A stretch of DNA of 64,000 bases from an uncultured Eubacterium sp. (GCA_900551945.1 URYE01000001.1:1-64000); one strand, 5' to 3'; counted from the stretch's first letter, positions 31,734-41,721 are shown. The notes: a model not told the origin generated them from the sequence alone. Made by a program: numbers and translations.

Positions 31734-32052
31734 AAAATTTCTCCTTAAAATAATTATTATCATCTGTATACTTATTATTCTTGTATACAACTATACATGC
31801 TAATAATACATGAATAATGTACGATATTCAAGTGAAAAAGGATATAAGGTTTAGAAAAAAAGTTTTTAAGTCAAATGGTGTCGTTACTATATACATAAAA
31901 TATCAAAATGTTGTATAATCAAAAAATATTATGATGTAAAAGTTAATGCAAAATTTAACGATAATCATAATAATGAAAGATAACAAAACGTGTTAAGTGC
32001 ACTCGGCATATTTTGTATATATATTTAAAGAGTGTGCAGAAATGAGGAATTT

Positions 32053-33387
32053 ATGAGCAGGTATTCAAAAAATGATATTTTCAGAATAGTAGAAGAAGAA
32101 GACGTGGAATTTATCAGACTTCAATTTACAGATATTTTTGGAGTGCTTAAAAATATAGCTATTCCCGCTAGTCAATTAGAAAAGGCACTTGATAATAGAT
32201 GTATGTTTGATGGTTCATCTGTTGAAGGCTTTGTAAGAATAGAAGAGTCAGATATGTATCTTTATCCTGATTATGATACTTTTGAAATATTTCCATGGAG
32301 ACCACAACAGGGAAAAGTTGCAAGGCTTATTTGTGACATATATACACCTGATGGAAATCCATTTGAAGGTGACCCAAGATATGCCTTAAAAAAAGTAATT
32401 AAACGTGCAAGTGATATGGGATATAGATTTGATGTAGGACCTGAGTGTGAATTTTTTCTTCTGCACACAGATGACAACGGTTTTCCAACTACAGAAACTT
32501 ATGAAAGAGCAGGGTATTTTGATTTAGGGCAATCTGATTTGGGTGAAAATGTAAGACGAGATATGGTACTTACACTTGAAGATATGGGTTTTGAAATAGA
32601 AGCATCACATCACGAAGATGCTCCAGCACAACATGAGATTGATTTTAAGTATGATGAAGCACTTGTAACAGCAGATAACATAGTAACATTTAAGCTTGCT
32701 GTAAAGACAATTGCAAGAAGACATGGGCTTTATGCAACATTTATGCCAAAGCCAAAATATGGAGTAAATGGTTCTGGTATGCACATTAATATGTCAATGT
32801 CAACTTTCGATGGAAAGAACATTTTCACAGATAATAATGACAAGTATAAGTTATCTAAAGACGCATATCATTTTATAGCAGGTCTTATGGAACATGCTAA
32901 AGGGATGACAGCAATCACTAATCCGCTTGTTAATTCATATAAAAGACTTGTTCCAGGTTATGAAGCACCAGTACATATTGCGTGGTCAGCTACTAATAGA
33001 AGTCCTCTTATAAGAATACCAGCAACAAGGGGAGAAGGAACAAGAATTGAGCTTAGAAATCCAGACCCAGCAGCTAATCCATATCTTGCAATTGCGGCGT
33101 GTCTTGCGGCGGGGCTTGATGGTATTGAAAGAAAGCTTGAAGTACCACAAAGTGTTGATTACAATGTATTTGAAATAAGTGAAACTGAAAGAATTGAACA
33201 AAATATAGAAAGATTACCAGATAACCTTTATGATGCTGTACTTGAACTTAAAAAAGATAAGGTTATATGTGACATGTTAGGAGAACATATTCTTGAAAAA
33301 TATGTAGAGGCTAAGTTAAAAGAGTGGGATAACTATCGTAAACAAGTTTCTGAATGGGAAGTAGAAGAATATCTTTATAAGTTCTAA
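32053..33387 (+). CDS. glnA: Glutamine synthetase type I
   Basis: A 444-aa GSI enzyme making glutamine from glutamate, ammonia and ATP. The motifs are standard: [25 protein letters not shown], the [19 protein letters not shown] metal-site block, [10 protein letters not shown], and [25 protein letters not shown]. No 25-residue insertion or adenylylation Tyr region of the beta type, so it is the Gram-positive alpha type. I choose the ATG at 32053 since GAGGA lies six bases upstream. The next gene, 50 bases away, codes for an ANTAR protein that probably controls it. The 319-base gap upstream shows no clear structured leader. Confidence 0.95.
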   Translation: MSRYSKNDIFRIVEEEDVEFIRLQFTDIFGVLKNIAIPASQLEKALDNRCMFDGSSVEGFVRIEESDMYLYPDYDTFEIFPWRPQQGKVARLICDIYTPDGNPFEGDPRYALKKVIKRASDMGYRFDVGPECEFFLLHTDDNGFPTTETYERAGYFDLGQSDLGENVRRDMVLTLEDMGFEIEASHHEDAPAQHEIDFKYDEALVTADNIVTFKLAVKTIARRHGLYATFMPKPKYGVNGSGMHINMSMSTFDGKNIFTDNNDKYKLSKDAYHFIAGLMEHAKGMTAITNPLVNSYKRLVPGYEAPVHIAWSATNRSPLIRIPATRGEGTRIELRNPDPAANPYLAIAACLAAGLDGIERKLEVPQSVDYNVFEISETERIEQNIERLPDNLYDAVLELKKDKVICDMLGEHILEKYVEAKLKEWDNYRKQVSEWEVEEYLYKF

Positions 33388-33437
33388 ATATTTTATCAGA
33401 CAAATAAGTATTTAATATTTGAAACGGAGGAAGGTGT

Positions 33438-33995
33438 ATGGCAACAATTATTGTTGCATTCCCAAAGCTTGAAGAAGCCAAAGCAGTAAAGAATTTGCTA
33501 GTTAGAAAAGGATATGATGTTGCAGTACCATGTACAACAGGCGCACAGGTTATTAATCAAGCAGATAGTTTGTCAGATGGAATTATTGTGTGTGGTTATA
33601 AGTTGGCTGATAATATGATTTTTTCAGAAATAAATGAATATAAGCCAAAAAGTTTTGAATTACTGCTTGTAGCATCAAAAAGTAAATGGTTGGATTGTCA
33701 AGAACAGGGAATTGTATGTGCGGCGATGCCTATAAAGGTAAATGACCTTATATCTACTATAGAGATGATTTTACAGGCACAGGTACGAAGAAGAAGAAAA
33801 TCACGAACACAGCCAAGAAAAAGAAATCCGCAAGAACAAAAGACAATAGATGACGCAAAAGCACTTCTTATGGATAAGAATAATATGTCAGAAGAAGAAG
33901 CTTTTAGATATATTCAAAAATGTAGTATGGATAGTGGAAATACTATGGTAGAAACGGCACTTATGGTAATAGATATTTATTCACAAATTAGATAG
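33438..33995 (+). CDS. ANTAR-domain RNA-binding regulator with pseudo-receiver
   Basis: A 185-aa protein with an N-terminal receiver-like domain (residues ~1-115), a basic linker (RRRRKSRTQPRKR) and a C-terminal ANTAR domain (residues ~130-185, KTIDDAKALLMDKNNMSEEE then AFRYIQKCSMD). ANTAR proteins bind paired RNA hairpins and prevent termination. The receiver has lost its phosphoacceptor: position 52, where Asp is expected, is Cys, and the acidic pair at the start is absent. Signal input must therefore differ from phosphorylation. Downstream of glnA by 50 bases, so nitrogen control is likely. Confidence 0.85.
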   Translation: MATIIVAFPKLEEAKAVKNLLVRKGYDVAVPCTTGAQVINQADSLSDGIIVCGYKLADNMIFSEINEYKPKSFELLLVASKSKWLDCQEQGIVCAAMPIKVNDLISTIEMILQAQVRRRRKSRTQPRKRNPQEQKTIDDAKALLMDKNNMSEEEAFRYIQKCSMDSGNTMVETALMVIDIYSQIR

Positions 33996-34146
33996 ATAAT
34001 ATAAGAAAAATTATTGATGATACTGTTTTGTATTATAAAAAACATAGCTTTGATTGCTTGCAATATAAGAGTGTATTAAAATTGTAAAAATAGAAAAGCA
34101 GATTGGAAATATATTTATAATTTAGTGGTATCAGGAAAAGAGGTTA

Positions 34147-35028
34147 ATGATGAAATTTACAAAAATGCACGGTTGTGGTAATGATTATGTTTATGTTGAC
34201 TGCACAAAAAAGGAGCTTGATAATCCAGAGCAAGTTGCAATAAAGGTAAGTGATAGACATTTTGGAATTGGTTCTGATGGACTTATTCTTATAAAAAGTT
34301 CTGACAGAGCAGATTTCTTTATGGATATGTACAATGCTGATGGTTCAAGAGGCAAGATGTGCGGTAATGGAATTAGATGTGTAGGTAAGTATGTGTATGA
34401 TTTTGGTCTTACAGATAAAACAGAAGTTAAGATTGATACACTTTCTGGAATTAAGACATTAAAGCTTAATGTTGAAAATGGTGTTGTATCAACGGTTGTT
34501 GTTGATATGGGAGAGCCTATTTTTAATGCTGATGAAATTCCTGTTGATGTAACAACATTTAACAATCAGACATTGAATAAATCGGACATAATAATTAGTC
34601 AGCCACTTGCAGTAAATGGTTTTGAATATGATGTAACTTGTGTATCAATGGGAAATCCACATGCTGTAGTTTATCTTGATAATGATATAGATATTAAGAA
34701 ATTTGAAATTGAAAAAATCGGACCTGGTTTTGAAAAACACGAAGCATTTCCTGAGAGTGTTAATACTGAATTTATTCAAGTAGTTGATAAGGACAATCTT
34801 AATATGAGAGTGTGGGAGCGAGGTTCTGGTGAAACATTTGCTTGTGGAACGGGAGCTTGTGCAAGTCTTGTAGCAACTGTGCTTAATAAGATGTGCAATG
34901 AAACAGCTACACTTCATTTACTTGGTGGAGATTTAAAGATTACATGGGATAGAGAAAGTAACAGGGTACTTATGGAAGGCCCAGCAGAGACAGTATTTAC
35001 AGGAGAAATAAGCGATGACAGAATATAA
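34147..35028 (+). CDS. dapF: Diaminopimelate epimerase
   Basis: A 293-aa PLP-independent epimerase converting LL- to meso-diaminopimelate for lysine and peptidoglycan. Both catalytic cysteines are in place: MCGNGIRC (Cys near 74) and FACGTGACAS (near 225). N-terminal FTKMHGCGNDYVYVD is the family start. Two ATGs in a row (34147, 34150); either fits the AGAGG site. The end overlaps fchA by 14 bases, so these two unrelated genes are translated together. Confidence 0.95.
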   Translation: MMKFTKMHGCGNDYVYVDCTKKELDNPEQVAIKVSDRHFGIGSDGLILIKSSDRADFFMDMYNADGSRGKMCGNGIRCVGKYVYDFGLTDKTEVKIDTLSGIKTLKLNVENGVVSTVVVDMGEPIFNADEIPVDVTTFNNQTLNKSDIIISQPLAVNGFEYDVTCVSMGNPHAVVYLDNDIDIKKFEIEKIGPGFEKHEAFPESVNTEFIQVVDKDNLNMRVWERGSGETFACGTGACASLVATVLNKMCNETATLHLLGGDLKITWDRESNRVLMEGPAETVFTGEISDDRI

Positions 35029-35644
35029 TATTAAAGAATTTAAGGATATATTAGCTTCAGCAGAACCAGTGCCAGGTGGTGGAGGCGCAAGTGCCTATGT
35101 AGCATCACTTGGAATGGCACTTGGAACAATGGTTGCTAATCTTACAACAGGTAAGAAAAAATATGCACAGTATCAAGAAGAAATAGAACAAGCTATAGCA
35201 CAGTCTGAAAAAATATCAGATGAGCTTATTGAATTTATAAAAAAAGACGCAGAAGCTTTTGAACCATTGTCAAAGGCTTATGGTTTGCCAAAGGATACAG
35301 ATGAACAAAGAAAAGAACGTGACAAGGTTTTGGAAAATGCACTTGTAGTAGCTAGTGAAGCACCTATTGAACTTATGAAAAAGATTATGGAAGCTATCAA
35401 GCTTCTTGACAGACTTTCTATAATAGGAAGCAGACTTGCTATAAGTGATGTTGGTGTAGGTATTCAGTTTGCTAAGGCTGCGTTAAATGGAGCGTCACTT
35501 AATGTATTTATTAATACTAAGCTTATGAAGGATAGAGATAAAGCGCAGGCTATGAATGAAGAAACAGAAAGTATTTTAAAGGCAGGGAATGAATTGGCTG
35601 ATAAAATATATAATGAAGTGCTTAATGCTATTATAGTGAAGTAG
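35015..35644 (+). CDS. fchA: Methenyl-THF cyclohydrolase/cyclodeaminase (FchA)
   Basis: A 209-aa, mostly helical protein of the formiminotransferase-cyclodeaminase (FTCD_C) family. The glycine-rich PVPGGGGASAYVASLG start is diagnostic. Stand-alone forms convert 5,10-methenyl-THF to 10-formyl-THF (or release ammonia from formimino-THF). It overlaps dapF and lies 100 bases before folD. The FolD next door lacks the lysine and glutamine normally used for the cyclohydrolase step, so this enzyme probably supplies it. Confidence 0.88.
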   Translation: MTEYNIKEFKDILASAEPVPGGGGASAYVASLGMALGTMVANLTTGKKKYAQYQEEIEQAIAQSEKISDELIEFIKKDAEAFEPLSKAYGLPKDTDEQRKERDKVLENALVVASEAPIELMKKIMEAIKLLDRLSIIGSRLAISDVGVGIQFAKAALNGASLNVFINTKLMKDRDKAQAMNEETESILKAGNELADKIYNEVLNAIIVK

Positions 35645-35743
35645 TTTGATTTTAAATATTATTTTCCGTATGTATTACTACATTGTGAAACAATAAAGAA
35701 TGTTAAGTTAATATATTTTACGAGATAAGGAGAATGTGAGAAG

Positions 35744-36577
35744 ATGGAAATTTTAAAGGGTTTGCCAGTTGCTAATGCAATTAATGAGAAGCTTATAGAA
35801 GAATTAAAGGGAATGGATAAAGTTCCACATCTTGCAATTATAAGAGTAGGTGAAAGACCGGATGATATGTCTTATGAACGTGGTGCTACAAAGAAGATGG
35901 AGAAGGTTGGGTTTGATTGTACATCGTATACTTTTCCTGCTGATATAGACAATGAAACTTTCCAAAAGGAATTTGACAAGATTAATGAAGATGACAATAT
36001 TGATGGAATACTTCTTCTTCGCCCATTGCCAAAGCACCTTGATGAAAAGGCAATTGAAAATAGAATTAATCCTAATAAGGACTTAGATGGTATTTCACCA
36101 GTTAATTTAGCGAAGGTGTATGCGGGGGATACTACAGGTTTTGCACCATGTACAGCAGAAGCCGTAATTGAAATGCTTGATTTTGCAGGGGTTGACCTTA
36201 CTGGAAAAAGGGTTACAGTTGTGGGAAGAAGTCTTGTAATTGGTAAGCCTGTTACTATGTTGCTTATGAAGAAGAATGCAACGGTTACAGTGTGTCATAC
36301 AAAAACTGTTGATATGCCAAGTGTTTGCCGTAATGCTGAAATTGTTGTTGCGGCAGCAGGAGTTGCTAAAATGATAGATAAGAGTTTTATTAGTAAAGAT
36401 GCTATTGTAATTGATGTTGGTATAAATGTTGATGAAGATGGTAGTCTTTGTGGAGATGTTAATTTTGATGAGGTTAGTGAGCTTGCTTCAATATTGACAC
36501 CAGTTCCGGGTGGAGTTGGAAGTGTTACAACATCAGTGCTTGCAAAACATCTTATGAAGGCTACAAAGAATAAGTAA
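35744..36577 (+). CDS. folD: FolD-type methylene-THF dehydrogenase, cyclohydrolase site altered
   Basis: A 277-aa FolD homologue with the NADP domain (GRSLVIGKPVTMLLM) and the end motif TPVPGGVGSVTTSVL. In bifunctional FolD the segment YVASK carries the catalytic Lys, and VQLPLP carries a partner Gln. Here the aligned segments are YERGA and LLRPLP, so Lys is Ala and Gln is Leu; the Tyr and PLP are kept. Such changes are known to remove cyclohydrolase while leaving dehydrogenase activity. With fchA upstream this looks like a split two-enzyme version of the C1-folate step. Confidence 0.92.
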   Translation: MEILKGLPVANAINEKLIEELKGMDKVPHLAIIRVGERPDDMSYERGATKKMEKVGFDCTSYTFPADIDNETFQKEFDKINEDDNIDGILLLRPLPKHLDEKAIENRINPNKDLDGISPVNLAKVYAGDTTGFAPCTAEAVIEMLDFAGVDLTGKRVTVVGRSLVIGKPVTMLLMKKNATVTVCHTKTVDMPSVCRNAEIVVAAAGVAKMIDKSFISKDAIVIDVGINVDEDGSLCGDVNFDEVSELASILTPVPGGVGSVTTSVLAKHLMKATKNK

Positions 36578-36585
36578 GTTGTGAG

Positions 36586-36740
36586 GATACCAGTAGGATA
36601 TAAAACAAACACACACCAGTAAAAGTACAACAGGATATATTTATATGCCATCATCGAACAAGTATGTTCGCTGTTGTCATACAAATATATCCAGCTGTTC
36701 TTTTAATGGTGCATTTATTGTTTTATATCCTACTGGTATC
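36586..36740. repeat. P-family palindrome, copy P1
   Basis: 155 bases with termini GATACCAGTAGGATATAAAA and its exact complement (36721-36740). Arms are alike over ~75 bases and the centre reads CCATCATCGAACAAG / GTTCGCTGTTGTC. It lies 9 bases after folD; the rest of the 435-base gap to azlD holds no gene that I can see. Confidence 0.75.
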
Positions 36741-37012
36741 TTACGGAAGTTTGTTGGCTTGTGAAGTGTGGATATTATGTTTGTATCTTATATTTTGCTA
36801 TAAATTTATAAAGGTTTGTTGTAGTATTAAGGTTATGTTTATTGATTTATTTTGTTACTACTTTACAGAAGTTTAATTATGTATAAAGTATAGATATTTT
36901 AGCTATTTAGCTACTCTTATAGAAAGAAATATATCTTAAGGGGGAAAATGATTTACTATTATTGTGCTAAATATCAACAGTTAGAACATCTGTAGCTTGT
37001 TGTGTAGAGTAG

Positions 37013-37318
37013 TCAAATGAATAGCTCAATTATGAATACGGTAACACAGCAAAAAATGGAAACTTGTAAAAGGCTTTTGCCGTACCAGGCGGTTATGATA
37101 CCTACTATTAGGGCGGCAAAGCCGGATATTATGCTGCTTGTTGCGTTTATAATGGCTGGGAATGTCATTACGGCAAGCGTTACATAAGGGACATAAAATA
37201 GAAAAGATTTTATCAAAGGACTTTTGATTTCTTTTCGTATAAGTGTTAGTGGGAGTGTTCTTATAAGATAAGTAACTACTCCCATTATTAATATATATAT
37301 ATAAGCATTGTGTGACAT
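37013..37318 (-). CDS. azlD: AzlD-type small subunit of branched-chain amino acid exporter
   Basis: A 101-aa membrane protein with about four helices, beginning with YIYILIMGVVTYLIRTLPLT, the usual AzlD start. It works with AzlC (gene 60 bases upstream) in exporting branched-chain amino acids and analogues. Size and pairing are standard. Confidence 0.88.
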   Translation of the reverse strand: MSHNAYIYILIMGVVTYLIRTLPLTLIRKEIKSPLIKSFLFYVPYVTLAVMTFPAIINATSSIISGFAALIVGIITAWYGKSLLQVSIFCCVTVFIIELFI

Positions 37319-37378
37319 ATAAATTTACCTTTCGTATTTTTGGTAGGGCTGTTATAATTAACAGTTATTATTTAGTTA

Positions 37379-38089
37379 TTATTGTTCTTCTTTTACGGGA
37401 AAAAGAATTGCAGCTATAAGTGATATTGCAACTGTAAGTATTATAATTCTTGTACCTGACGCAATTGATGAAAGTATAGGTGCATATGTAAATATAAAGC
37501 TTGCTGTCATTGAGATAACTACAAGAAGTGCAATTGTCTTATTTTGTCTTGATGGTGGAATTATAATTGCAAGGAACATTCCATAAAGACCCACACTTAA
37601 TGCACTGACTACGTTGGCAGGGAGTGCATTTCCAAGTATAACGCCAAGACAAGTACCGATTACCCAACCGGGAGAAGCTACAAATGCCATTCCATAGGTG
37701 TAAAATGGATTGAGCTTTTCAGGTACAGAAACGGACAGTCCAAATATTTCATCGGTTACAAACCAACCAATTATAAGACGGTGAAAAAATTTCATATTTT
37801 TATCGAATTTTTGACTTAGTGCGCATGACATAAGAAAATAACGTGCATTTATTATTAGAGTCATAAATGCCATTTCAACGTATGTTGCCATTGTTGCAAT
37901 CATGGTAAAGCCTGCAAATTCTCCGGCGGAAGCATGGCTTGTAAAACTTGCAAGTCCAGCTTGAAATACCGTCAGTCCTGCATTTTTTGCGGCTATTCCA
38001 AGTGTAAAGGATACAGCCAAGTAACCGAGAGCAATGGGAATTCCATTTTGAACGCCCTTGATAAACCAAGCTCTGTTAGATGTATTCAT
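37379..38089 (-). CDS. azlC: AzlC-type large subunit of branched-chain amino acid exporter
   Basis: A 236-aa membrane protein of the AzlC/YgaZ family. The conserved start GIPIALGYLAVSFTLGIAAK and FTSHASAGEFAGF segment are clear, and INARYFLMSCALSQ follows. With the AzlD-type partner downstream it forms a permease exporting valine, leucine, isoleucine or their analogues. Upstream is a P-family palindrome inside a 580-base gap between this gene and nagB, both minus-strand; no other gene is seen there. Confidence 0.9.
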   Translation of the reverse strand: MNTSNRAWFIKGVQNGIPIALGYLAVSFTLGIAAKNAGLTVFQAGLASFTSHASAGEFAGFTMIATMATYVEMAFMTLIINARYFLMSCALSQKFDKNMKFFHRLIIGWFVTDEIFGLSVSVPEKLNPFYTYGMAFVASPGWVIGTCLGVILGNALPANVVSALSVGLYGMFLAIIIPPSRQNKTIALLVVISMTASFIFTYAPILSSIASGTRIIILTVAISLIAAILFPVKEEQ

Positions 38090-38253
38090 GTATATTTCCT
38101 CGAATTTAGTAATAGTAACTTTAAAATATGTTGTTGTAATTAAGAAATGATTATTTTTTTTAAAGTCCGAAAGAAATAGTACAACAAAAACTTAATTATG
38201 TAAATAGAATATGGATTTGTATTTTTTAGGTTTTGATGATTTAAGGTTGTGAT

Positions 38254-38408
38254 GATAACAGTAGTATATAAAATAAACACACACCAGTGAAAAAACAATT
38301 ACCTATATATGTATGCCCTCATCAGACAAATGTGTCTGTTGCTGTCATACATATATAAATAATTGTTTTTTAAATGGTACATTTATTATTTTATATAATA
38401 ATGTTATC
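38254..38408. repeat. P-family palindrome, copy P2
   Basis: 155 bases, the same length as P1. Termini GATAACAGTAGTATATAAAA and near-complement ending at 38408. Both P1 and P2 are followed by a TACGGAAGTT sequence and preceded by GTTGTGA, so the element or its target may extend outwards. Confidence 0.7.
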
Positions 38409-38604
38409 CTACGGAAGTTCTTTGAAATAAAACAAAAAATAAAAATGGGGAGTGTTTTGGATTGGTCATATAAAATAAAGTTTCCACTTATTATTATTCT
38501 ACATAATAGAACTAGGAATTTAATGATAAGGTGAAGTTCGAGCTTGCAGGAAATTTGACTTGTTGAAACTTGTAGAGTCTGTTTCTTATAATTATATTAG
38601 GAGA

Positions 38605-38643
38605 AGTGCAAGCTTTTTTTAATTATAAATATAAGCTTGCACT
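38605..38643. terminator. Terminator of nagB
   Basis: AGTGCAAGCTT (38605-38615) and its exact complement (38633-38643). On the minus strand it follows nagB; T/A-rich tract in the loop rather than after the stem, so termination strength is uncertain. Confidence 0.5.
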
Positions 38644-38674
38644 TGAATAAAATTAGGATATATGAATTTTTAGG

Positions 38675-39400
38675 TTAGATTTTGCTTAATGCGTCTTCAT
38701 CGGCTACGATTGTTACATCGTTATGTAGTTGTAATATAGAAGCTGGAACTTTAGGGGTGATAGCTCCGTATAATACTTCTTTTAATATAGCCGCTTTGTC
38801 TTTTCCGCTTACAATAAGAAGAATTTTCTTTGCCTGCATAATACTTTTAATTCCCATTGTGTATGCTTGTCGTGGTACATCTTCTTCTGATGCGAAAAAT
38901 CTTTTGTTAGCTTCAATTGTACTTTCTGTTAAGTCTACACAGTGAGTTTCTTTTTCAAATGCTGCTCCAGGTTCATTAAAACCTATGTGACCATTTCTGC
39001 CTAGTCCTAGAAGTTGTAAGTCGATGCCGCCTTGTGAATGAATTATTTCGTTATAAGCATCACATGCTTTTTTAGAGTCTAGCTCTAATCCGTTTGGAAC
39101 GAAGGTGCGGTCTTTATCAATATTTACATGGTCAAAAAGGTTAGTGTTCATAAAATAACGATAGCTTTGGTCATTGTCTGGAGAAAGTCCTTTATATTCG
39201 TCAAGATTGATACTTGTTACATCGGAAAAATCTAAATCGCCTTTTTCATACCATTCAATCAATTGTTTATAAGTTCCAATAGGTGAAGAACCTGTTGCGA
39301 GTCCAAGAACACAATTAGGCTTCATAATTATTTGGGCAGAAATAATATTTGCTGCTTTTCTACTAAGGTCTTGATAATTTTTTGCTTTATATAATCTCAT
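38675..39400 (-). CDS. nagB: Glucosamine-6-phosphate deaminase
   Basis: A 241-aa enzyme turning glucosamine-6-phosphate into fructose-6-phosphate and ammonia. Motifs: LGLATGSSPIGTY (substrate phosphate loop), SINLDEYKGL (catalytic Asp), GLGRNGHIGFNEPG (catalytic Asn-His), and MGIKSIMQAKKILL. It is divergent from the nan operon, and catalyses the last step of the sialic acid/GlcNAc route whose earlier genes lie on the plus strand. Shared control from the 459-base gap between them is likely. Confidence 0.95.
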   Translation of the reverse strand: MRLYKAKNYQDLSRKAANIISAQIIMKPNCVLGLATGSSPIGTYKQLIEWYEKGDLDFSDVTSINLDEYKGLSPDNDQSYRYFMNTNLFDHVNIDKDRTFVPNGLELDSKKACDAYNEIIHSQGGIDLQLLGLGRNGHIGFNEPGAAFEKETHCVDLTESTIEANKRFFASEEDVPRQAYTMGIKSIMQAKKILLIVSGKDKAAILKEVLYGAITPKVPASILQLHNDVTIVADEDALSKI

Positions 39401-39601
39401 AAAAATTCCTCCTTTTTAAAATGTAAATCTGCAAAATTCTATATTTATAGTATATAGTATAAGACGTTTGTAAAAAATTTCAATAAAATAAGAGTATATA
39501 GAAACTATTTTCATAACAAGAGATAATTATCCTTAAATTGTGCAAAATATATAAAATATAACATTTTAATGAAAAATAAAATGATAAAATACACAAAAGA
39601 A

Positions 39602-39646
39602 TTGAAACTAAGTTCAATAACATATAAAACACTTGAAATTAATTTC
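39602..39646. promoter_or_regulatory. Candidate RpiR-type operators for nagB/nan
   Basis: Two palindromes lie in the divergent gap: TTGAA-ACTAAG-TTCAA (39602-39617) and GAAATTAATTTC (39635-39646). They resemble each other (both hold TTGAAA) and resemble AT-rich GAAAT..ATTTC sites of RpiR/MurR regulators. The operon's own RpiR gene at 44955 is the likely binder. A full promoter is not unambiguous here. Confidence 0.5.
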
Positions 39647-39859
39647 GTAAAATTATATACTCAACTCATCAAAAGAAAGCATACAAGAAACATATTATTA
39701 GTAAATATATACGGCTATATACAAGTAGTTACATAAATTCAATTATTTTGAAAATTAAAGATAATAAGTGGAAAACTTGGATTAACAAATTGTAAAAGTA
39801 TATATTAAGTACGATTATAAATATAATATCCATTATTATAGCAAAGGAGGTTGAGTTGA

Positions 39860-40558
39860 ATGGATAGTAAAGTAGAAAATTTAAAAGGTAAATTGATTGT
39901 ATCTTGTCAAGCATTGCCAGATGAACCACTTCATTCTTCATTTATTATGGGAAGAATGGCGTTAGCGGCAAAGCAAGGTGGTGCTTGTGGAATAAGAGCT
40001 AATACAAAAGAAGATATAAAAGAAATTCAATCACAAGTAGACTTGCCGATTATAGGAATTGTAAAAAGAGATTATGATGATAGTGAAATATATATTACTC
40101 CAACAATGAAAGAGATTGAGGAGTTAATGGAAGTAAAACCAGAGATTATAGCAATGGACGCAACAATAGCTACAAGACCTGAGGGAAAAACTCTTGATGA
40201 GTTTTTTAAAGAAGTAAAAGAAAAATATCCAAATCAGTTATTTATGGCAGACTGTTCTACGGTTGAAGAAGCATTTCATGCTGATGAGTTGGGGTTTGAC
40301 TTTATTGGAACAACAATGGTTGGATATACACCACAAAGTAAAGGTGATAAGATAGAAGCTAATGACTTTGAAATTTTAAAGAAAATAGTTTCAAATGTAA
40401 AACACAAAGTAATTGCAGAAGGCAATATTAATACACCACAAAAAGCAAGACGAGTTATTGAGCTTGGTGCATATAGTGTTGTAGTTGGTTCTATTATAAC
40501 AAGACCACAGTTAATTACTAAGTCTTTCGTAGAAGAAATGGAAAAAAATAATTATTAA
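39860..40558 (+). CDS. nanE: N-acylglucosamine-6-phosphate 2-epimerase
   Basis: A 232-aa TIM-barrel enzyme converting N-acetylmannosamine-6-phosphate to GlcNAc-6-phosphate. NanE hallmarks: [16 protein letters not shown] at the start, [16 protein letters not shown] (catalytic Lys), [20 protein letters not shown] and [11 protein letters not shown]. It is the first gene of the sialic acid operon. The ATG at 39860 follows AAAGGAGG. Confidence 0.95.
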   Translation: MDSKVENLKGKLIVSCQALPDEPLHSSFIMGRMALAAKQGGACGIRANTKEDIKEIQSQVDLPIIGIVKRDYDDSEIYITPTMKEIEELMEVKPEIIAMDATIATRPEGKTLDEFFKEVKEKYPNQLFMADCSTVEEAFHADELGFDFIGTTMVGYTPQSKGDKIEANDFEILKKIVSNVKHKVIAEGNINTPQKARRVIELGAYSVVVGSIITRPQLITKSFVEEMEKNNY

Positions 40559-40606
40559 AAATAAAGAAAAATAAGATGTGCGAATGGCACAAGAAAGAGG
40601 TTAATT

Positions 40607-41524
40607 ATGAGAAATCTTGATAAGTATAAGGGAGTTATTCCAGCATTTTACGCATGTTATGATGAAAATGGAGAGATTAGTCCAAAGGCAGTTCAGGACT
40701 TAACACAGTTCTTTGTTGATAAAGGGGTAAAGGGTGTATATGTTAATGGTTCATCAGGAGAATGTATATACCAGAGTGTACAAGACCGTAAGATTGTTCT
40801 TGAAAATGTAATGAAAGTCGCAAAGGGAAAACTTACAGTAATATCTCACGTAGCTTGCAACAATACAAAGGACAGTGAAGAACTTGCAAGACACGCAGAA
40901 AGTCTTGGTGTAGATGCAATTGCAGCAATTCCTCCAATATATTTTCATTTGCCAGAATATTCAATTGCACAGTATTGGAATGACATTAGTGCAGCAGCAC
41001 CAAATACTGATTTTATAATTTATAACATTCCACAGCTTGCAGGTGTTGCACTTACACAAGGACTTTTTGCTGAAATGAGAAAAAATCCTAGAGTAATTGG
41101 TGTTAAAAATTCATCAATGCCAGTTCAAGATATTCAGATGTTTAAGCAGGCAGCAGGTGATGATTACATTATATTCAATGGACCAGATGAACAGTTTATG
41201 AGTGGTCGTGTAATCGGTGCTGAGGGTGCTATCGGTGGAACTTATGGTGTAATGCCTGAATTATATTTAAAGCTTGATGAATATGTAAAAAAGGGCGACA
41301 TGGAAAATGCAAGACAGATACAGTACGCATGTGATGCTATTATCTATAAGATGTGTTCAGCACATGGAAATATGTATGCTGTAATCAAAGCTATTTTAAA
41401 GAAAAATGAAGGCTTAGAGCTTGGCGGAGTTAGAAAGCCACTTACAGATATTACTAAGGAAGATATGGCTATTGTTGATGAAGCAGCAAAGATGATAACA
41501 GATGCTAAAGAAAAGTTTCTTTAA
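40607..41524 (+). CDS. nanA: N-acetylneuraminate lyase
   Basis: A 305-aa class I aldolase of the DapA/NanA family splitting sialic acid into pyruvate and N-acetylmannosamine. GSSGECIYQS (family GSTGE block), IYNIPQLAGV (catalytic Tyr), and IGVKNSS (Schiff-base Lys) are visible. Its place directly after nanE and before a sodium:solute symporter and a ROK kinase fixes it as NanA rather than dihydrodipicolinate synthase. Confidence 0.93.
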   Translation: MRNLDKYKGVIPAFYACYDENGEISPKAVQDLTQFFVDKGVKGVYVNGSSGECIYQSVQDRKIVLENVMKVAKGKLTVISHVACNNTKDSEELARHAESLGVDAIAAIPPIYFHLPEYSIAQYWNDISAAAPNTDFIIYNIPQLAGVALTQGLFAEMRKNPRVIGVKNSSMPVQDIQMFKQAAGDDYIIFNGPDEQFMSGRVIGAEGAIGGTYGVMPELYLKLDEYVKKGDMENARQIQYACDAIIYKMCSAHGNMYAVIKAILKKNEGLELGGVRKPLTDITKEDMAIVDEAAKMITDAKEKFL

Positions 41525-41589
41525 TTAGATATTTTAAGTAGGTTATAAACTTTTATGGAGAATGACTATAATTAAAAGTAAAAAAGCTA

Positions 41590-41629
41590 TGTGGTTGTCG
41601 CACAAATATTCCTTGTTGCGACAGTCACA
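41590..41629 (+). repeat. Strong hairpin between nanA and the transporter gene
   Basis: TGTGGTTGTCGCA (41590-41602) pairs with TGCGACAGTCACA (41617-41629) apart from one G-T. No T-run follows, so it more likely sets relative mRNA levels or stability within the operon than stops transcription. Confidence 0.55.
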
Positions 41630-41721
41630 GGCTAATATAAAATTATGTATTTAGGGAAAATAATTTTGAGAGGTAGGCTTTTAAAATGAAAAGTTAGTAG
41701 TAAAAACAGGAGGGATAACGT

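Noticed and set aside
31734..32052. ANTAR-target leader before glnA
   Set aside because: I could not find two adjacent hairpins with the expected loops or a terminator in this gap.
36664..36876. 70-codon plus-strand ORF after folD
   Set aside because: It starts inside palindrome P1 and has no ribosome site; its hydrophobic look comes from T-rich DNA.
36980..37016. Resemblance to 11880-11915 (AGCTTGTTGT..AGAGTAGTC)
   Set aside because: The match is about 30 bases with several differences and no further copy seen, so it may be chance.
38313..38534. 73-codon plus-strand ORF
   Set aside because: It overlaps palindrome P2 and has no ribosome site or similarity to a known protein.
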